NCBI GenBank assembly: GCA_037447655.1
Contig: JBBHKE010002948.1
Coordinates: 396,449 to 460,448, forward strand
From: Zygnema cylindricum
Lineage: Eukaryota; Streptophyta; Zygnematophyceae; Zygnematales; Zygnemataceae
Length of the DNA stretch: 64,000 nucleotides
Direction of reading: 5' to 3'
Part shown: in pieces, positions 1 through 11,143 of the stretch
Position numbering within the stretch: the first letter of the stretch is position 1
How the letters are laid out: each line of letters starts with the position of its first letter
The notes under the pieces: generated by a model
What the model was told of the DNA's origin: nothing
Database searches by the model: none
What the model saw: the letters and a program-made list of their open reading frames with translations, nothing else
Made by a program: the position numbers and the translations under genes

Positions 1-869
1 TGAATTTGCTCCCTTGAGCAGTAAGTTATGGAGGGTAAAAGTTGACCTTTTGTATAGAAGCTCTTTGGGAGAGAGGGTCCTATCTTCTAATTTTTCTAAG
101 TCCTATCTCTCTCACAGACTCTATCTACTGATGTACGGAACCAATCAGATTACAGTTCCGTACGCAAAAGTAGAGCAGCTGTTGTACTTTATGTACGGAC
201 ACTGTACGACATGCCTTAAATGTCGACACGTGGTATGTCCGGATTCGCTCCTTTAATCCTCGGAGATGCCACGCTCCTATGTAACTTCGCCACGTGTCAT
301 CCGATGTGGCGATGCCCACAAACCGTCGAATTCTCCTTCCGCGATCTCGGCGCTAATTCCGGCCGTCCGATTAAACTCGCATTTGATCGTAGCCGTAATA
401 AATACATGCGCGGTATTTGTTTCGCTTACGAAATCAATGCGCGGTATTGATTTTTTATCTGTACCGTAATTCGTACTTTTACACTACCATATCTATGTAT
501 CCCGTTAACAGTTATAGTTAAATGACTAATCCTACGTGTACATGTTTAAATAATTATCGTACTATATGCTATGTAACACTACTTCTAGACTTAACGGCTA
601 AAGCTACCGGCTATGTGCTTTTAACGGCCGGCACGTACCAGGATCAAATCTTGTCGCCGACAAATACCTTTTAGTAATTAATCTTCATACTTATATAAAT
701 TTCCCGTAAACCTGAGGATAGCCTAGGTAGCCATGGCTCTAGCTTCCTCTCCAATTTCACAGTGACTGCGACAAGTTTGAGAGTTGGAGAGAGAAGTTAG
801 AGGTAGACTGCCTCGGCTTCTTTTTTTCTATTCAGACCTAGAAAATACTTAAAACCATTAATTTCTTCA
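1..869 (-). mobile_element. Copia LTR, 5' LTR of a nested element cut by the window edge
   Basis: This matches the LTRs at 4389-5438 and 9754-10803 along most of its length, including the conserved block with gagccatggctacctagg and the tRNA-like module. In element orientation it starts at 869 (TGAAGA, against TGTAGA in the sister copies) and runs left out of the window. Sequence from 870 onward is the integrase region of another copia element, so this LTR is the 5' end of a minus-strand insertion whose body lies to the left. GGTGT at 870-874 could be one copy of its target duplication, but the partner is outside the window. Confidence 0.85.
586..672 (+). promoter_or_regulatory. Antisense tRNA-like Pol III module 1 (LTR at 1-869)
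   Basis: Reading opposite to the LTR, an A-box-like D-arm block starts at 586 (TAGACTTAACGGCTAAAGC), a B box lies at 641-651 (GGATCAAATCT), and TTTT sits at 669-672. The T arm pairs 4 of 5 around a 7-nt loop. The acceptor stem is not recognisable, so this is not a functional tRNA gene. Confidence 0.6.
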
Positions 870-3664
870 GGTGTTCCTAAGTTGATGATTTCGCATAAGC
901 GGTTTGGGCATGTGCATTTTGATAGGTTGAGGGAATTGAAAAAGCTTGAGGTAGTAGAAGGCATTGAGTTTGGGGATAACAAAATGATGGATGATTGTAG
1001 TGGTTGTGCTTAAGGTAAGGCTCACACACTTCCCTTTCCCAAAGTCGCCACATATAGAGGTGAGAAAGTACTAGATTTGGTCCACACAGATATTTGGGGA
1101 CCTGCAAAAGTACCTTCGGTTGGAGGAAAGAGGTTTATGTTAACAATAACCGATGACTGGTCTAGATACTCTAGAGTGTATTTTCTAAAAACAAAGTCTG
1201 AAACATCAACTTACTTCAAAGAATAAAAAGCGTGGAGTGAGAAGTCGCATGAAACCCACATTAAGAGAATAAAGAGTGATAATAGGGGGGAATATACATC
1301 TAACCAGTTTGAGGAATATCTAGGAGATGAGGGTGTGCAGCACCAGAAAACTGTACCATATAACCCGGAACAAAATGGGGTAGCTGAGAGGTTGAATCGA
1401 ACACTAGGAGATAGTGCATGCAGTATGTTGGCCGACCAGAAAATAGGAAAAAGATTTTGGGAAGAGGCAATGAACTGTGCTAACTACATTAAGAATAGAT
1501 TCCTTACCTTAGCTGTAAAGGGAGTGACACCTTATGAGAGATGGGTTGGAAGGAAACCAGATATCTCACATCTTAAAGTGTTCGGTAGCCAAGTTTACAG
1601 TCTTGGCACAGATAGGAAAAACTGGAAACTAGATGCTAAGGGAAAACCTGGATACTTTGTGGGATATGATGAGGATGTTAAGGGGTATAGAGTCTATGAC
1701 TTAGCAAAGAAAGATATCATTCAGGTTAAACACCTAGTTGTCATGGATGAAGGAATGTCATTTGATCCCTTCAAATATACAAAAAAGATAAGAATCTGAT
1801 TCGAGTCCGAATGTGAGGACAACTCAGCCGTTCCCGAAAAGAACATCAGTGAAAACCGTGATTGCAAGTTCAGAGGAGATCTGAGATACAAGAGACTCAC
1901 CACAAACCTCACATACTCCTTTGGACTTCAAGGAGATAGAAGAAGTGGGACCAGAATTGGCTACCATGGACTGGGGAGCCGATTAGACAGTGAGGAGAAA
2001 TCCAAGACTTCCATCCATTCCTGTTTCGGATTTTGAGGGAGGGAGAAGTAGCAACAAAAGGATAAAGGAAAAACAGGCCGCTTATAAGGTAACTATATTA
2101 TCTCACCCGGATGAGCCTCAGTTTTACTCAGAGGCAGTGAATAGTCCAGAGAAAGAAAGATGGATTAGAGCCATAAATGATAAGATGGCCTTCATCATGG
2201 AAGCAAATACTTGGGAACTAGCGAATTGACCTAAAAACAGAAAACCTTTTGGGGGTAAATTGGTATTTAAAATAAAATTGAACCCAGATAACACCATTGA
2301 GAGATATAAGGCTCGATTTGTAGCGAAGGGGTTCACCCAAAAGGAGGCGATTGACTATGAGGAGACCTTTGCTCCTGTTTTTCGGTTCCCATCAGTAAGG
2401 ATTCTCCTCAGTCTGGCAGCAACGGAAGACATGGAAATACACCTGATGGAAATTAAGACTGCTTTTTTTAATGGTGAGTTAGAGGAAGAAATTTTCATGA
2501 GGTATCCCGAGGGGTTCGTGAAGGAAGGAGAAGAGAGCAAAATCTGCAGGCTCATAAAGTCCTTGTATGGACTGAAGCAGGCTCCCGACAATGGAATAAG
2601 AAACTAGATGAGTTTCTCACCGGTCTATGATATATCCAGATAAGCTCAGACCATTCCATCTATATGTTTGAAGATGAGAATGGTGTCATTTTTATTTCAA
2701 TTTATGTGGATGATCTGCTTGTATTGAGTAAATCTTTGGAAAAGATCAATAAGTTAAAAAAAGATCTTAGAAGCAGATTTGATATGAAGGATGTAGGGGA
2801 GGCAAGATATATTTTGGAGATTCAAATGGAGAGAGATATGGGGAAGAGGATTATCAGACTTACTCAGAAAGAAGCAATAGGTAATATGCTTGAGAAATTC
2901 CAGATGAAAAATGCTAAGAGTTGTACCACTCCCATGGACTTGAAAAAAGTAAATTATGGGAGTGTATAAAGAGGAGTGATGATCTTAGATGATCAGATGA
3001 GTCCAAAAAGAGAGAGTTTATGAAGTTTATTCCTTATAGACAGGTCGTAGGAAGTTTAATCTATTTTATGAGGTGCACCAGGCCGGACATAGCGGCTGCA
3101 GTTGGAGAACTCAGTAGGAGTCTTAATGATCCTAGGAAGAGAGATTCGGAGGCAGCCAAGAGAGTCATGAGATATCTAGTGGGAACCAGAGAGTTATGGT
3201 TGCATTTCGGAGGGGAGCACACTGACATCACTACTTCGAGTGATGCCAGTTATGGGGACGCACGTATGAGAAGATGCACTTCTGGGTATGTGTTGTATGT
3301 TTGGGAAAGTGCTTGCTGTTAGAGCAGTAAGCAACAAAAGTTGGTTGCTCGGTCTACTATGGAGGCTGAGTACATGGCCTCTTGTTCTGCTGTGAAAGAG
3401 TAGATGTGGGTCAAGTCTTTGTTGCAAGAACTTGGGTATATGAAGGAGCCAGTGCATGAAGTGTTTTGTGATAATCAAGCTGCCATTGCAATTGCAGATA
3501 ATCCAAAACATCAATTTAAGGCTAAACATATGGACATAAGATTGAGTTTTGTAAGATATAAAGTTGAGAATAAGATTTTGAATCTTGTATATAGATCTGA
3601 TGAGGAAATGGTGGCTGATATGATGACAAAACCGGTGTCTTCTCCAAAGTTAAAATATTGTTGA
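870..3664 (+). pseudogene. Ty1/copia pol relic (integrase, RT, RNase H), element 1
   Basis: In order: GAG-pre-integrase block (HKRFGHVHFDRLRELKKL, about 890-960), integrase core (TDIWGP near 1088, DDWSRYSRVYFL near 1153, NPEQNGVAERLNRT near 1363), C-terminal integrase region with VMDEG near 1745, RT ([15 protein letters not shown] near 2456, YVDDLL near 2704), and RNase H (SDASYGDA near 3240, ending near 3664). Several stops and frameshifts break it, for example TAA inside the CSGCAQGKAH-equivalent motif near 1011 and a frameshift near 2590. Gag and protease are missing because the LTR at 1-869 was inserted into this domain. The 3' end is followed by a polypurine tract (AAATAAGGGGAG) that abuts the LTR at 3717. 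A dead copy. Confidence 0.9.
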
Positions 3665-3892
3665 GAAAAGTGTGTATTAAAACTGAAGTTAAATTTAGAC
3701 TAGAAAATAAGGGGAGTGTTGAAATTATTAGAATTATGTGGTATTTTCTAGGTTTAAATAAAATAATACAAAAATAAAAAGAAAAAAGCGGACAGCCTGT
3801 CTCCACTTTCTCTCTACCCACCATACTTGTTGTAGTCACTGAGAGATACAGAGTGTGGCTGAGCCATGGTTGTCCTAGCTCAGCAAGTAGGA

Positions 3893-3920
3893 CTAAAGAG
3901 TGACTTAAGTCACTCTTTAG
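3893..3920. repeat. Perfect 28-bp palindrome in the element 1 LTR
   Basis: The left arm CTAAAGAGTGACTT is followed immediately by its exact reverse complement. It lies just beyond the TTTT that ends the antisense tRNA-like module. The LTR at 39145 has a comparable hairpin at the same place (10-bp arms ATTTTTAGTA/TACTAAAAAT, 3-nt loop). Confidence 0.9.
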
Positions 3921-3990
3921 AAAAGGATGAGACCGGCATGACTCGAACCTCCGACTGGCATAGCGCGGCGTAGCCGTTTGCTCTAAACTA
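3921..3990 (-). promoter_or_regulatory. Antisense tRNA-like Pol III module 6 (element 1 LTR)
   Basis: On the minus strand: an A-box-like block at 3990-3980 (TAGTTTAGAGC), a B box at 3949-3940 reading GGTTCGAGTC (a perfect consensus match), and TTTT at 3924-3921. The length of about 70 nt is that of a tRNA. The T stem is poorly paired, so only the promoter elements look preserved. Confidence 0.6.
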
Positions 3991-4388
3991 GTCTGTCGTG
4001 GAAGTTCGTTAAGAGATAAAGGGATCAATATTTATTTAAACTATTTTATGGTACTGAAATCAATTAATTGGAATTTAAACAAAGGAACATAAAACTTGTT
4101 AAAGTTTAGTGCGGACGTCGTTTCGCACGAAACAAATCAATCGAACATTTGTTTCGACAGTCGACATTTAATGTCGTATTTAATCCGACGGCACATATCA
4201 TCGCCGAGATTTCGAAATGGTCACTTTGGCTTTTATGGACGTGGCATGACTTGGCGCCGCGTGGAAGGATGACATTCGGTCGCGAGAATTTCAAAAAATG
4301 TACGAACGAGTTGAAAAGTGATACGCGTCCACTCAGTGGCCTTGTCGTACACAGGCCGTACAGAAAGGACATCGGACGTAGTACCTTT

Positions 4389-5438
4389 AGTAACTCTGAG
4401 ACCTCCATAAGTCCTCAGAGTGGACAGCTTCCAAGAAGCCTCTAGGATAATCCTGGCCCCTTTGTGTTTCAGCAAAAATAACTGCCACCCTGGCAGACAA
4501 AAACTCTGACCACCTGCACCCCTGTGAAGGCAGGACTCCCTTGAGTCGATAGCAAAAAGAATCTCTGAATTTGCTCCCTTAAGCAGTAAGTTATGGAGGG
4601 TCAAAGTTGACCTTTTGTACAGAAGCTCTTTGGGAGAGAGGGTCCTATCTCCTAATTTTTCTAAGTCCTATCTCTCTCACAGACTCTATCTACTGATGTA
4701 CGGAACCAATCAGAATACAGTTCCGTACGCAAAAGTACAGCTGCCGATGTACTTTAGTACGAACATTGTACGACATGGCCCAAATGTCGACACATGTCAT
4801 ATCCGGATTCGGTGCCATAATCTCCGGAGTTTCCACGATTCAATGTAATTTCGCCTCGCGTCATCCAATGTTGCGATGGCCACAAACCGCCGAAATCTTC
4901 TTCCGCGATCTCGGCGCTAATTCTGGCCGTCCGATTAGAATCTAATTTAATCGTAGCCGTAATAAATACATGCGCGGTATTCGTTTCACTTACGAAATAA
5001 AATGCGCGGTATTGATTTCGTGCATGTACCGTATTCCGTACTTATACATTACCGCATCTATGTATACCGTACTTAGTTACAGTTAAATGATTAAACCTAC
5101 GTATTAATGTTTAAGTAAATATCGTACTATATAATACGTATCACTACTCCTAGATTTAACGGCTAAGGCTACCGGCTATTTCAGGTTGTCGGCCGGTAGG
5201 TACCACGATCAAATCCTGTGACCGGCATATACCTTTTTAGTAAATACTCCCTTAACAAGTATAAATTTCCCGTAAACCTCAGGATAGCCTAGGTAGCCAT
5301 GGCTCTAGCTTCCTCTCCAATCTCTCAATGACTGCGACAAGTTTGAGAGTTAGAGAGAGAAGTTAGAGGTAGACTGCCTCGGCTTTTTTATTTCTATTCA
5401 TACCTAGAAAACACTTTTAAAAACCATTAGTTTCTACA
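4389..5438 (-). mobile_element. 3' LTR of Copia-A
   Basis: Its ends match the partner LTR at 9754-10803, except that the inner TG has become AG at 4389. Inside are a hairpin, gtacggaac (4698-4706) with gttccgtac (4720-4728), around a CCAAT-type box, a GGACTC/GAGTC hairpin at 4533-4548, and the tRNA-like module at 5151-5238. Confidence 0.93.
5151..5238 (+). promoter_or_regulatory. Antisense tRNA-like Pol III module 2 (Copia-A 3' LTR)
   Basis: A-box-like block from 5151 (TAGATTTAACGGCTAAGGC), B box core GATCAAATCC at 5207-5216, TTTTT at 5234-5238. The block GGCTAAGGC matches the D arm of class II tRNAs (Ser/Leu). The T stem is partly broken compared with module 3. Confidence 0.6.
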
Positions 5439-5451
5439 CTCCCCTTATTTT

Positions 5452-8400
5452 CTAGTCAATCTTTAATTCCACACCACACTTCTCCCTGCGGAAAATTAGC
5501 TTAGGGGAAGGCACAGGTTTGGTCATCATATCTGCTACCATCTCACTATCTGGTCTGTACTCTAAACTGATTATTTTGTTTTCTACTTTCTCTCTAACAA
5601 AGCTGAGTCTGATGTCCATGTGTTTGGCTTTAAAATGATGTTTAGGATTGGCAGAAATAGCGATTGCTGCCTGATTATCACAAAATATTTTCTGCACACC
5701 ACTCTTAAGGTGACCAAGCTTATCAAGCAAAGACTTGACCCAAATCAATCCTTTTACAGCAGAGCAAGAGGCCATATACTCAGCCTCTATGGTGGACTGA
5801 GCAATAACCTTTTGTTGTTTGCTACTCCAACAGCAAGCCCCATCACCCACATATAATACATATCCAGAGGTGCATCTCCTCATCGGAGCATCACCATAAC
5901 CGGCATCACTCCAAGTAGTGATATCAGTATTCTCCCCACCCAAATGCAACCATAGATCCCTAGTTCCTATCAAATATCTAAGGACTCTCTTAGCTGCCTC
6001 CCAATCCTTCTTAGTGGGAGCATTTAGACTTCTACTCAGCACTCCTACAGCTGCAGCTAAATCCGGTCGGGTACAATTCATAAAATAGATTAGACTTCCC
6101 ACTACTTGCCTGTAAGGAATAGTCTGCATGACCTTTTGTTCATCAGGAGATAATTCCTCGTCTAAGACTATGACTCCTTCTTCCTCACTCCCCTCACTTC
6201 CCTTCCATTGGAGTTGTACAACTATTAGCTTTATCCATTTGATATTTTTCAAGCATGTTCCCTATTGCTTCCTTTTGAGTCAGTCTTATAATTTTCCTTT
6301 TTCGGTCTCTCTCTACTTGAATTCCCAAAATATATTTTGCTACCCCCATATCTTTCATTTCAAATCTCCCCTTAAGATCGGTTTTCAGTTTATTAATTTT
6401 TTCCATTGATTTACTTAAAACAAGCAAATCATCAACATAAATTGCAATAAATATAAAACCTTCCTCATCTTTGAAAACATAGATTGAGTGATCTGAGCTG
6501 ATCCGAATATATCCCAGACCGGTAAGAAACTCATCAAGCTTCATATTCCACTGTCGAGGCGCCTGTTTCAAACCATAAAGAGATTTAATCAGCCGGCATA
6601 CCTTACTCTCCTCTCCTTCCTCCACAAAACCTTCGGGTTGTCGCATGAAGATCTCCTCTTCCAATTCTCCATTCAAAAAGGCTGTCTTGATGTCCATCTG
6701 GTGCACTTCCATGTCTTCTGCTGCTGCTAAACTGAGAAGTATGCGGACGGAGGGAAATCTGACCACCGGGGCAAAGGTTTCCTCGTAGTCAATTCCCTCC
6801 TTTTGTGTAAATCCCTTTGCCACTAATCTGGCCTTGTAGCGCTCGATTGTATTATCTGGGTTCAGTTTTAATTTGAAAACCCACTTACAACCGATTGGTT
6901 TTCGGTTAGGTGGACAATCCACCAGCTCCCAAGTATCGGCTGCCATAATTGAGGCCATCTCCTCATTGATGGCTGTCTTCCACCGGTTTCTTTCTGGACA
7001 AGTCATCGCCTCTCCATTAGTTTGAGGTTCATCTTGATGAGATAGTTTAGTTACCTTGTTATTAACCTGTTTTTCTTGCAGTCTTTTGCTACTTCTCCTC
7101 CCCCCCTCAAAATCTGAGGCCGGAATAGATGGTTCTCGTGGATTCTTTCGAACCAACTCGGCTTCTCCCCTATCCCTTGATTCCGAATCAATTTCCACCA
7201 CGTCTTCCGCTTCGGGTAGAGTTGTCACTGGAGTTTCCACAACCGAGTCCTTTTCGGTCTGATTTTTACCTGCAAGAATGTCATCTTCTCTAAAACCTGG
7301 ATAGTTAGGAAGCTCAAAGTCATCGGAATTTTTTGACTCAAATCTGATTTTTACTGACTTCGTATATTTGAAGGGATCCACAGACTTTCCTTCATCCATA
7401 ACTACTAGATGTTTTACTAGGATTATATCTTCCCTTTTTAGATCATAAACTTTATATCCTTTAACATCCTCATCATATCCTAATAAGTATCCCGGTTTTC
7501 CTTTAGGATCTAGCTTCTAATTGGACCGATCAGTATCTAGACTGAATAGTTGACTACCGAAAACCTATAAGTGAGATATGTCTGGTTTCCGATCTTTTAT
7601 AGCTGAAGTAAGAACTCTATTTTTGAGGTAATTAGCACTGTTCATTGCTTCTCCCGAAAACCTTTTTCCTATCTTTTATGTGACAACTTACTTCTAGCAC
7701 TATCACTTAGTGTTCTATTTAACCATTCAGCTACCCCATTCTGTTCCGGATTTTCTGGAACTGTCTTTTGGTGTTGGACCCCATCTTCCCTCAAAAAATC
7801 CTCAAACTGGTTAGAAGTATACTCTCCACCATTGTCACTCCTTACTTTCTTGATTGGAGTTTCATGGAGTTTTTCGCTCCAAGCTTTATATTGTCTAAAA
7901 CAATCCTGAGCTTCTGACTTGTTTTTCAAAAAATACACCCGGGAATACCGAGACCAATCATCAGTTATAGTCATCATAAATCTCTTCCCCCTTGGTGAGG
8001 GCACTTTAGCCGGCCCCCAAATATCTGTGTGTACTAGATCTAGAATTTTTTCTCCCTTATAGGTGGCTGATTTAGGAAAGGGTAATCTGTGTGCTTTACC
8101 TTGAGCACATCCACTACAATCACTTATATCATCACTCTCATTGAACTGAATCCCTTCCACCACTCCCATCTTTTTCATCTCTCTTAACTTATCTAGATTC
8201 ACATGCCCAAGCCTCTTATGCCACATCATAATATCATGAACACCAGCATAATAAAGTTTCTTCGTTTCATTACTTAAAATCAGCCTAAACATCCCATGGC
8301 TACCTTTCTCAGCAATGAAATAGACATCCTCCTCAAAACTAGCAGTAAAGACTCCTTCCTTAGTGCTAGTGAAAAAACCCTTATCATCTAATACAGATGT

Positions 8401-9699
8401 AGAGATAAGGTTTTTGTTCAGCTCCGGAATAAACAATATATCGGAGAATGTTAATATGGATGTCTTTCCTTCTACCAACACTTTCAGATCTACCGATCCT
8501 ACAAGAGTAGTGGTGACTATCCTCCCATCCCTGTACTCTATCTCTACGGTGGGAATCTTTCCTATCTTAGTGAACAGGTGTCTATCCTAACACATGTGCA
8601 TGGAGGCACCTGAATCTATTATCCAGCCTGCTTCACCTTTCAATCCACCGTAAGCACATTTCTGCCTTCGTGGAATTTCGACCTCATTTTTCGCCTCCAA
8701 CTCCTCATCCAAAAGGAGCTCATCGTCCTCGTCCTCGGATTCCGCCTCAAGTACCTGTGTGACAAGGGCCTTTTTCTTTCCTCTCGGGGTACCAGCGGTC
8801 TGTCCCTCCTTTAACAGAAGCTCGGTTAGCTTAGTGCACTCTGCCATATAGTGCCCCGGTTTCTTACAAAAATGACATAAACCTTTGGGAGCCCTTGGTT
8901 CGAACTCGTCAACCTGTTTTTTCTGCTCCCTACCCCCATAGTTTCCGACTGGTTTCCGGGAATCCTTGTTCCTCCAATCAGTCACTGTTGCCAAGGCTTG
9001 GCCACTCTTTCCTCCCCTTCGGATCTCAATTGTATTCTCTCGAACGAGAATCATCCCTACCATTAAATTCCATGTCCACCTTGAGTCCAGCAAGTCCGAC
9101 ACACGGTTGACTATGTTCTCGAACTCATCAGGTAACTTTATCAGTAAACAGTTAACCTTTTCTTTTTCCCTAAAATCTTTTCCCACACTCTCTAGCTCCA
9201 TGAAGAGTGTAGCAAGCTCATTGCAAAAATCCAACATATTTCCCCCTTTGTATGCATACTCGTTAACTTTCTGATCAGCCAACTGTCGTTACTGAATCGT
9301 ACCACTTCAATACATCTCTATGAGAGCCATCCAAAGATCGGATGCCCTTTCTACCTGCAAATGAGGACATGCAAGTCCTTGAGTGAGATGGCGTAGGATG
9401 AAGTGCTTTGCCGCCATATTGTTGAAGTCCCAGGTTTCAGTATCATTCTCCTCGTTCCTCGGAATAGGTGACATGAATGCCGAACCAGTTTCTATTGGTG
9501 TGGTCGTCTCCTTCTCCTTTCCTTTGTCCACCACCTCTCCTTCTTTTGTTTCCTCCGTTGAAGTGGATCTTCTTTCTTGGTGAATCTGCTTCCTCCAAAC
9601 CATGGAGGAATTCCAAGACTTGATGGACGCCTCAGCCGTCCACTCACTATCCCCCAAAACCTTTTTTCGCATAGAGCTCCTATCATCATACTTTCCCAT
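5452..9699 (-). pseudogene. Copia-A gag-pol polyprotein (decayed)
   Basis: Gag starts at 9699 (MGKYDDRS). A CCHC zinc knuckle (CHFCKKPGHYMAEC) is near 8880-8840 and the aspartic protease motif WIIDSGASMHMC near 8620-8590. GAG-pre-integrase (MMWHKRLGHVNL) precedes the integrase core (HTDIWGP, TDDWSRYSRVYFL, SDNGGEYTS, NPEQNGVAE). RT follows with [19 protein letters not shown] and YVDDLL, then RNase H (WSDAGYGDA, then FCDNQAAIA). Breaks: a stop after SGTIQ in gag (9306-9304), a stop right after the protease motif (8586), a frameshift and missing residues around 7400-7670, and a frameshift near 6200 between RT and RNase H. A single fused gag-pol frame is typical of plant copia. The long open stretches show it decayed only moderately. 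Confidence 0.93.
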
Positions 9700-9738
9700 T
9701 ATATGAATCTAGTTCCATTAAAGATTGGTACCCTAGAG

Positions 9739-9752
9739 GGTGGGCCCATAAC
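9739..9752 (-). other. Primer binding site of Copia-A, half-tRNA-iMet type
   Basis: On the minus strand this reads GTTATGGGCCCACC, directly after the 5' LTR. It is complementary to the anticodon-stem region of plant initiator tRNA (GGTGGGCCCATAAC), not to a tRNA 3' CCA end. Priming by a cleaved initiator tRNA half is known for Drosophila copia. The same site is present in Copia-B. Confidence 0.85.
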
Positions 9753-9753
9753 T

Positions 9754-10803
9754 TGTAACTGTGAGACCTCCATAAGTCCTCATAGTGGACAGCTTCCAAG
9801 AAGCCTCTAGGATAATCCTGACCCCTTTGTGTTTCAGAAAAAATAACTGCCACCATGGCAGACAAAAACTCTGACCACCTACAACCCTGTGAAGGCAAGA
9901 CTCCCGTGATTCGATAGCAAAAAGAATCTCTGAATTTGCTCCCCTGAGCAGTAAGTTATGGAGGGTCAAAGTTGACCTTTTGTATAGAAGCTCTTTGGGA
10001 GAGAGGGTCCTATCTCCTAATTTTTCTAAGTCCTATCTCTCTCACAGACTCTATCTACTGATGTACGGAACCAATCAGAATACAGTTCCGTATGCAAAAG
10101 TACAGCTGCCGGTGTACTTTATGTACGAACATTGTACGACATGGCCCAGATATCGACACATGTCATATCCGGATTCGGTGCCATAATCTCCGGAGTTTCC
10201 ACGATTCAATGTAATTTCGCCACGCGTCATCCGATGTGGCGATGGCCACAAACCGCCAAAATCTTCTTCCGCGATCTCGGCACTAATTCTGGCCGTCCGA
10301 TTAGAATCTAATTTAATCGTAGCCGTAATAAATACATGCGCGGTATTCGTTTCACTTACGAAATAAAATGCGCGGAATTGATTTTGTGCATGTATCGTAT
10401 TCCGTACTTATACATTACCGGATCTATGTATACCGTACTTAGTTACAGTTAAATGATTAAACCTACCTATTACTGTTTAAGTAAATATCGTACTATATAA
10501 TACGTATCACTACTCCTAGATTTAACGGCTAAGGCTACCGCCTATTTCAGGTTGTCTGCCGGCAAGTACCAGGATCAAATCTTGGACCGGCATATACCTT
10601 TTTAGTAAATACTCCCTTAACTAGTATAAATTTCCCGTAAACCTCAGGATAGCCTAGGTAGCCATGGCTCTAGCTTCCTCTCCAATCTCTCAGTGACTAC
10701 GACAAGTTTGAGAGTTAGAGAGAGAAGTTAGAGGTAGACTGCCTCGGCTTCTTTATTTCTATTCAGACCTAGAAAATACTTTTAAAAACCGTTAGTTTCT
10801 ACA
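9754..10803 (-). mobile_element. 5' LTR of Copia-A
   Basis: It begins TGTAGAAAC at 10803 and ends GTTACA at 9754, one base from the primer binding site. It is the same length as the 3' LTR (1,050 bp). Differences between the two LTRs are mostly single substitutions, with six clustered in about 35 bp of the tRNA-like module. Confidence 0.95.
10517..10603 (+). promoter_or_regulatory. Antisense tRNA-like Pol III module 3 (Copia-A 5' LTR)
   Basis: A-box-like block from 10517, B box GGATCAAATC at 10572-10581, TTTTT at 10599-10603. The T arm CCAGG-ATCAAAT-CTTGG pairs 5 of 5 (one G-T). Confidence 0.65.
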
Positions 10804-11143
10804 CCTTTCTGTACTTTATATTCATATGATTGGTTCGTACTTCAGTAGATAGGGGTTGTGAGAGGAGTTTAGGACTTAGGAAATTTGGTAGGCAATCACC
10901 TCTTTCTAAGATAGCTTTGAATAAAATTGGCATTTTTGCCGGCTCATAACTTATTGGCTAGTTGGCCGTTTTTAGTGATTCTTTTTGCTACAGACTCAAG
11001 GGAGTCCAGGCTGCACAAGGGTGTAGTCAAAGTGTCAGTTTGCCTTGTTGGACAGCAATTGTTGTGGCATGAAGTTGGTTAGTTAAATATTATCTAGAGG
11101 CTTCCTGTATTCTGTGGTCCAATGGAGGACACAAAATTCCACA
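10804..11143 (+). mobile_element. LTR of element 1, right part
   Basis: Continuation of 3717-4388 after the nested Copia-A. It carries ATTGGTTCGTACTTCAGTAG and the GACTCAAGGGAGTC hairpin (10993-11006), and ends GGAGGACACAAAATTCCACA at 11143. The first five bases (CCTTT) are the second copy of the Copia-A target duplication. Internal sequence of element 2 follows immediately, so this LTR sits where the 5' LTR of element 2 should be. Confidence 0.85.

Larger units (their letters stand above)
3717..4388 (+). mobile_element. 3' LTR of element 1, left part (split by nested insertion)
   Basis: It starts TGTTGAAATT directly after the polypurine tract of element 1. The LTR continues at 10804-11143 after removing the nested element 4389-10803, giving about 1.0 kb. 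Joining across the insertion restores the order seen in the LTR at 39145-40182: the GTAGTAC block, then CTGTAC, then ATTGGTTCGTACTTCAG. It contains the shared sequence CATACTTGTTGTAGTCACTG, a CCATGG block, a long palindrome and an antisense tRNA-like module. Confidence 0.9.
4389..10803 (-). mobile_element. Complete nested Ty1/copia element (Copia-A) with TSD CCTTT
   Basis: Two 1,050-bp LTRs (4389-5438 and 9754-10803) enclose a gag-pol domain in the order gag, protease, integrase, RT, RNase H, which is the copia order. The 5-bp duplication CCTTT flanks it at 4384-4388 and 10804-10808. A primer binding site (9739-9752) and a purine-rich tract (GAAAATAAGGGGAG, beside 5438) are at the expected ends. 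The two LTRs differ at roughly 45-50 positions by eye, about 95% identity, so the insertion is not recent. It sits inside the LTR of element 1. The coding region has a few stops and frameshifts and is unlikely to be autonomous. Confidence 0.95.
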
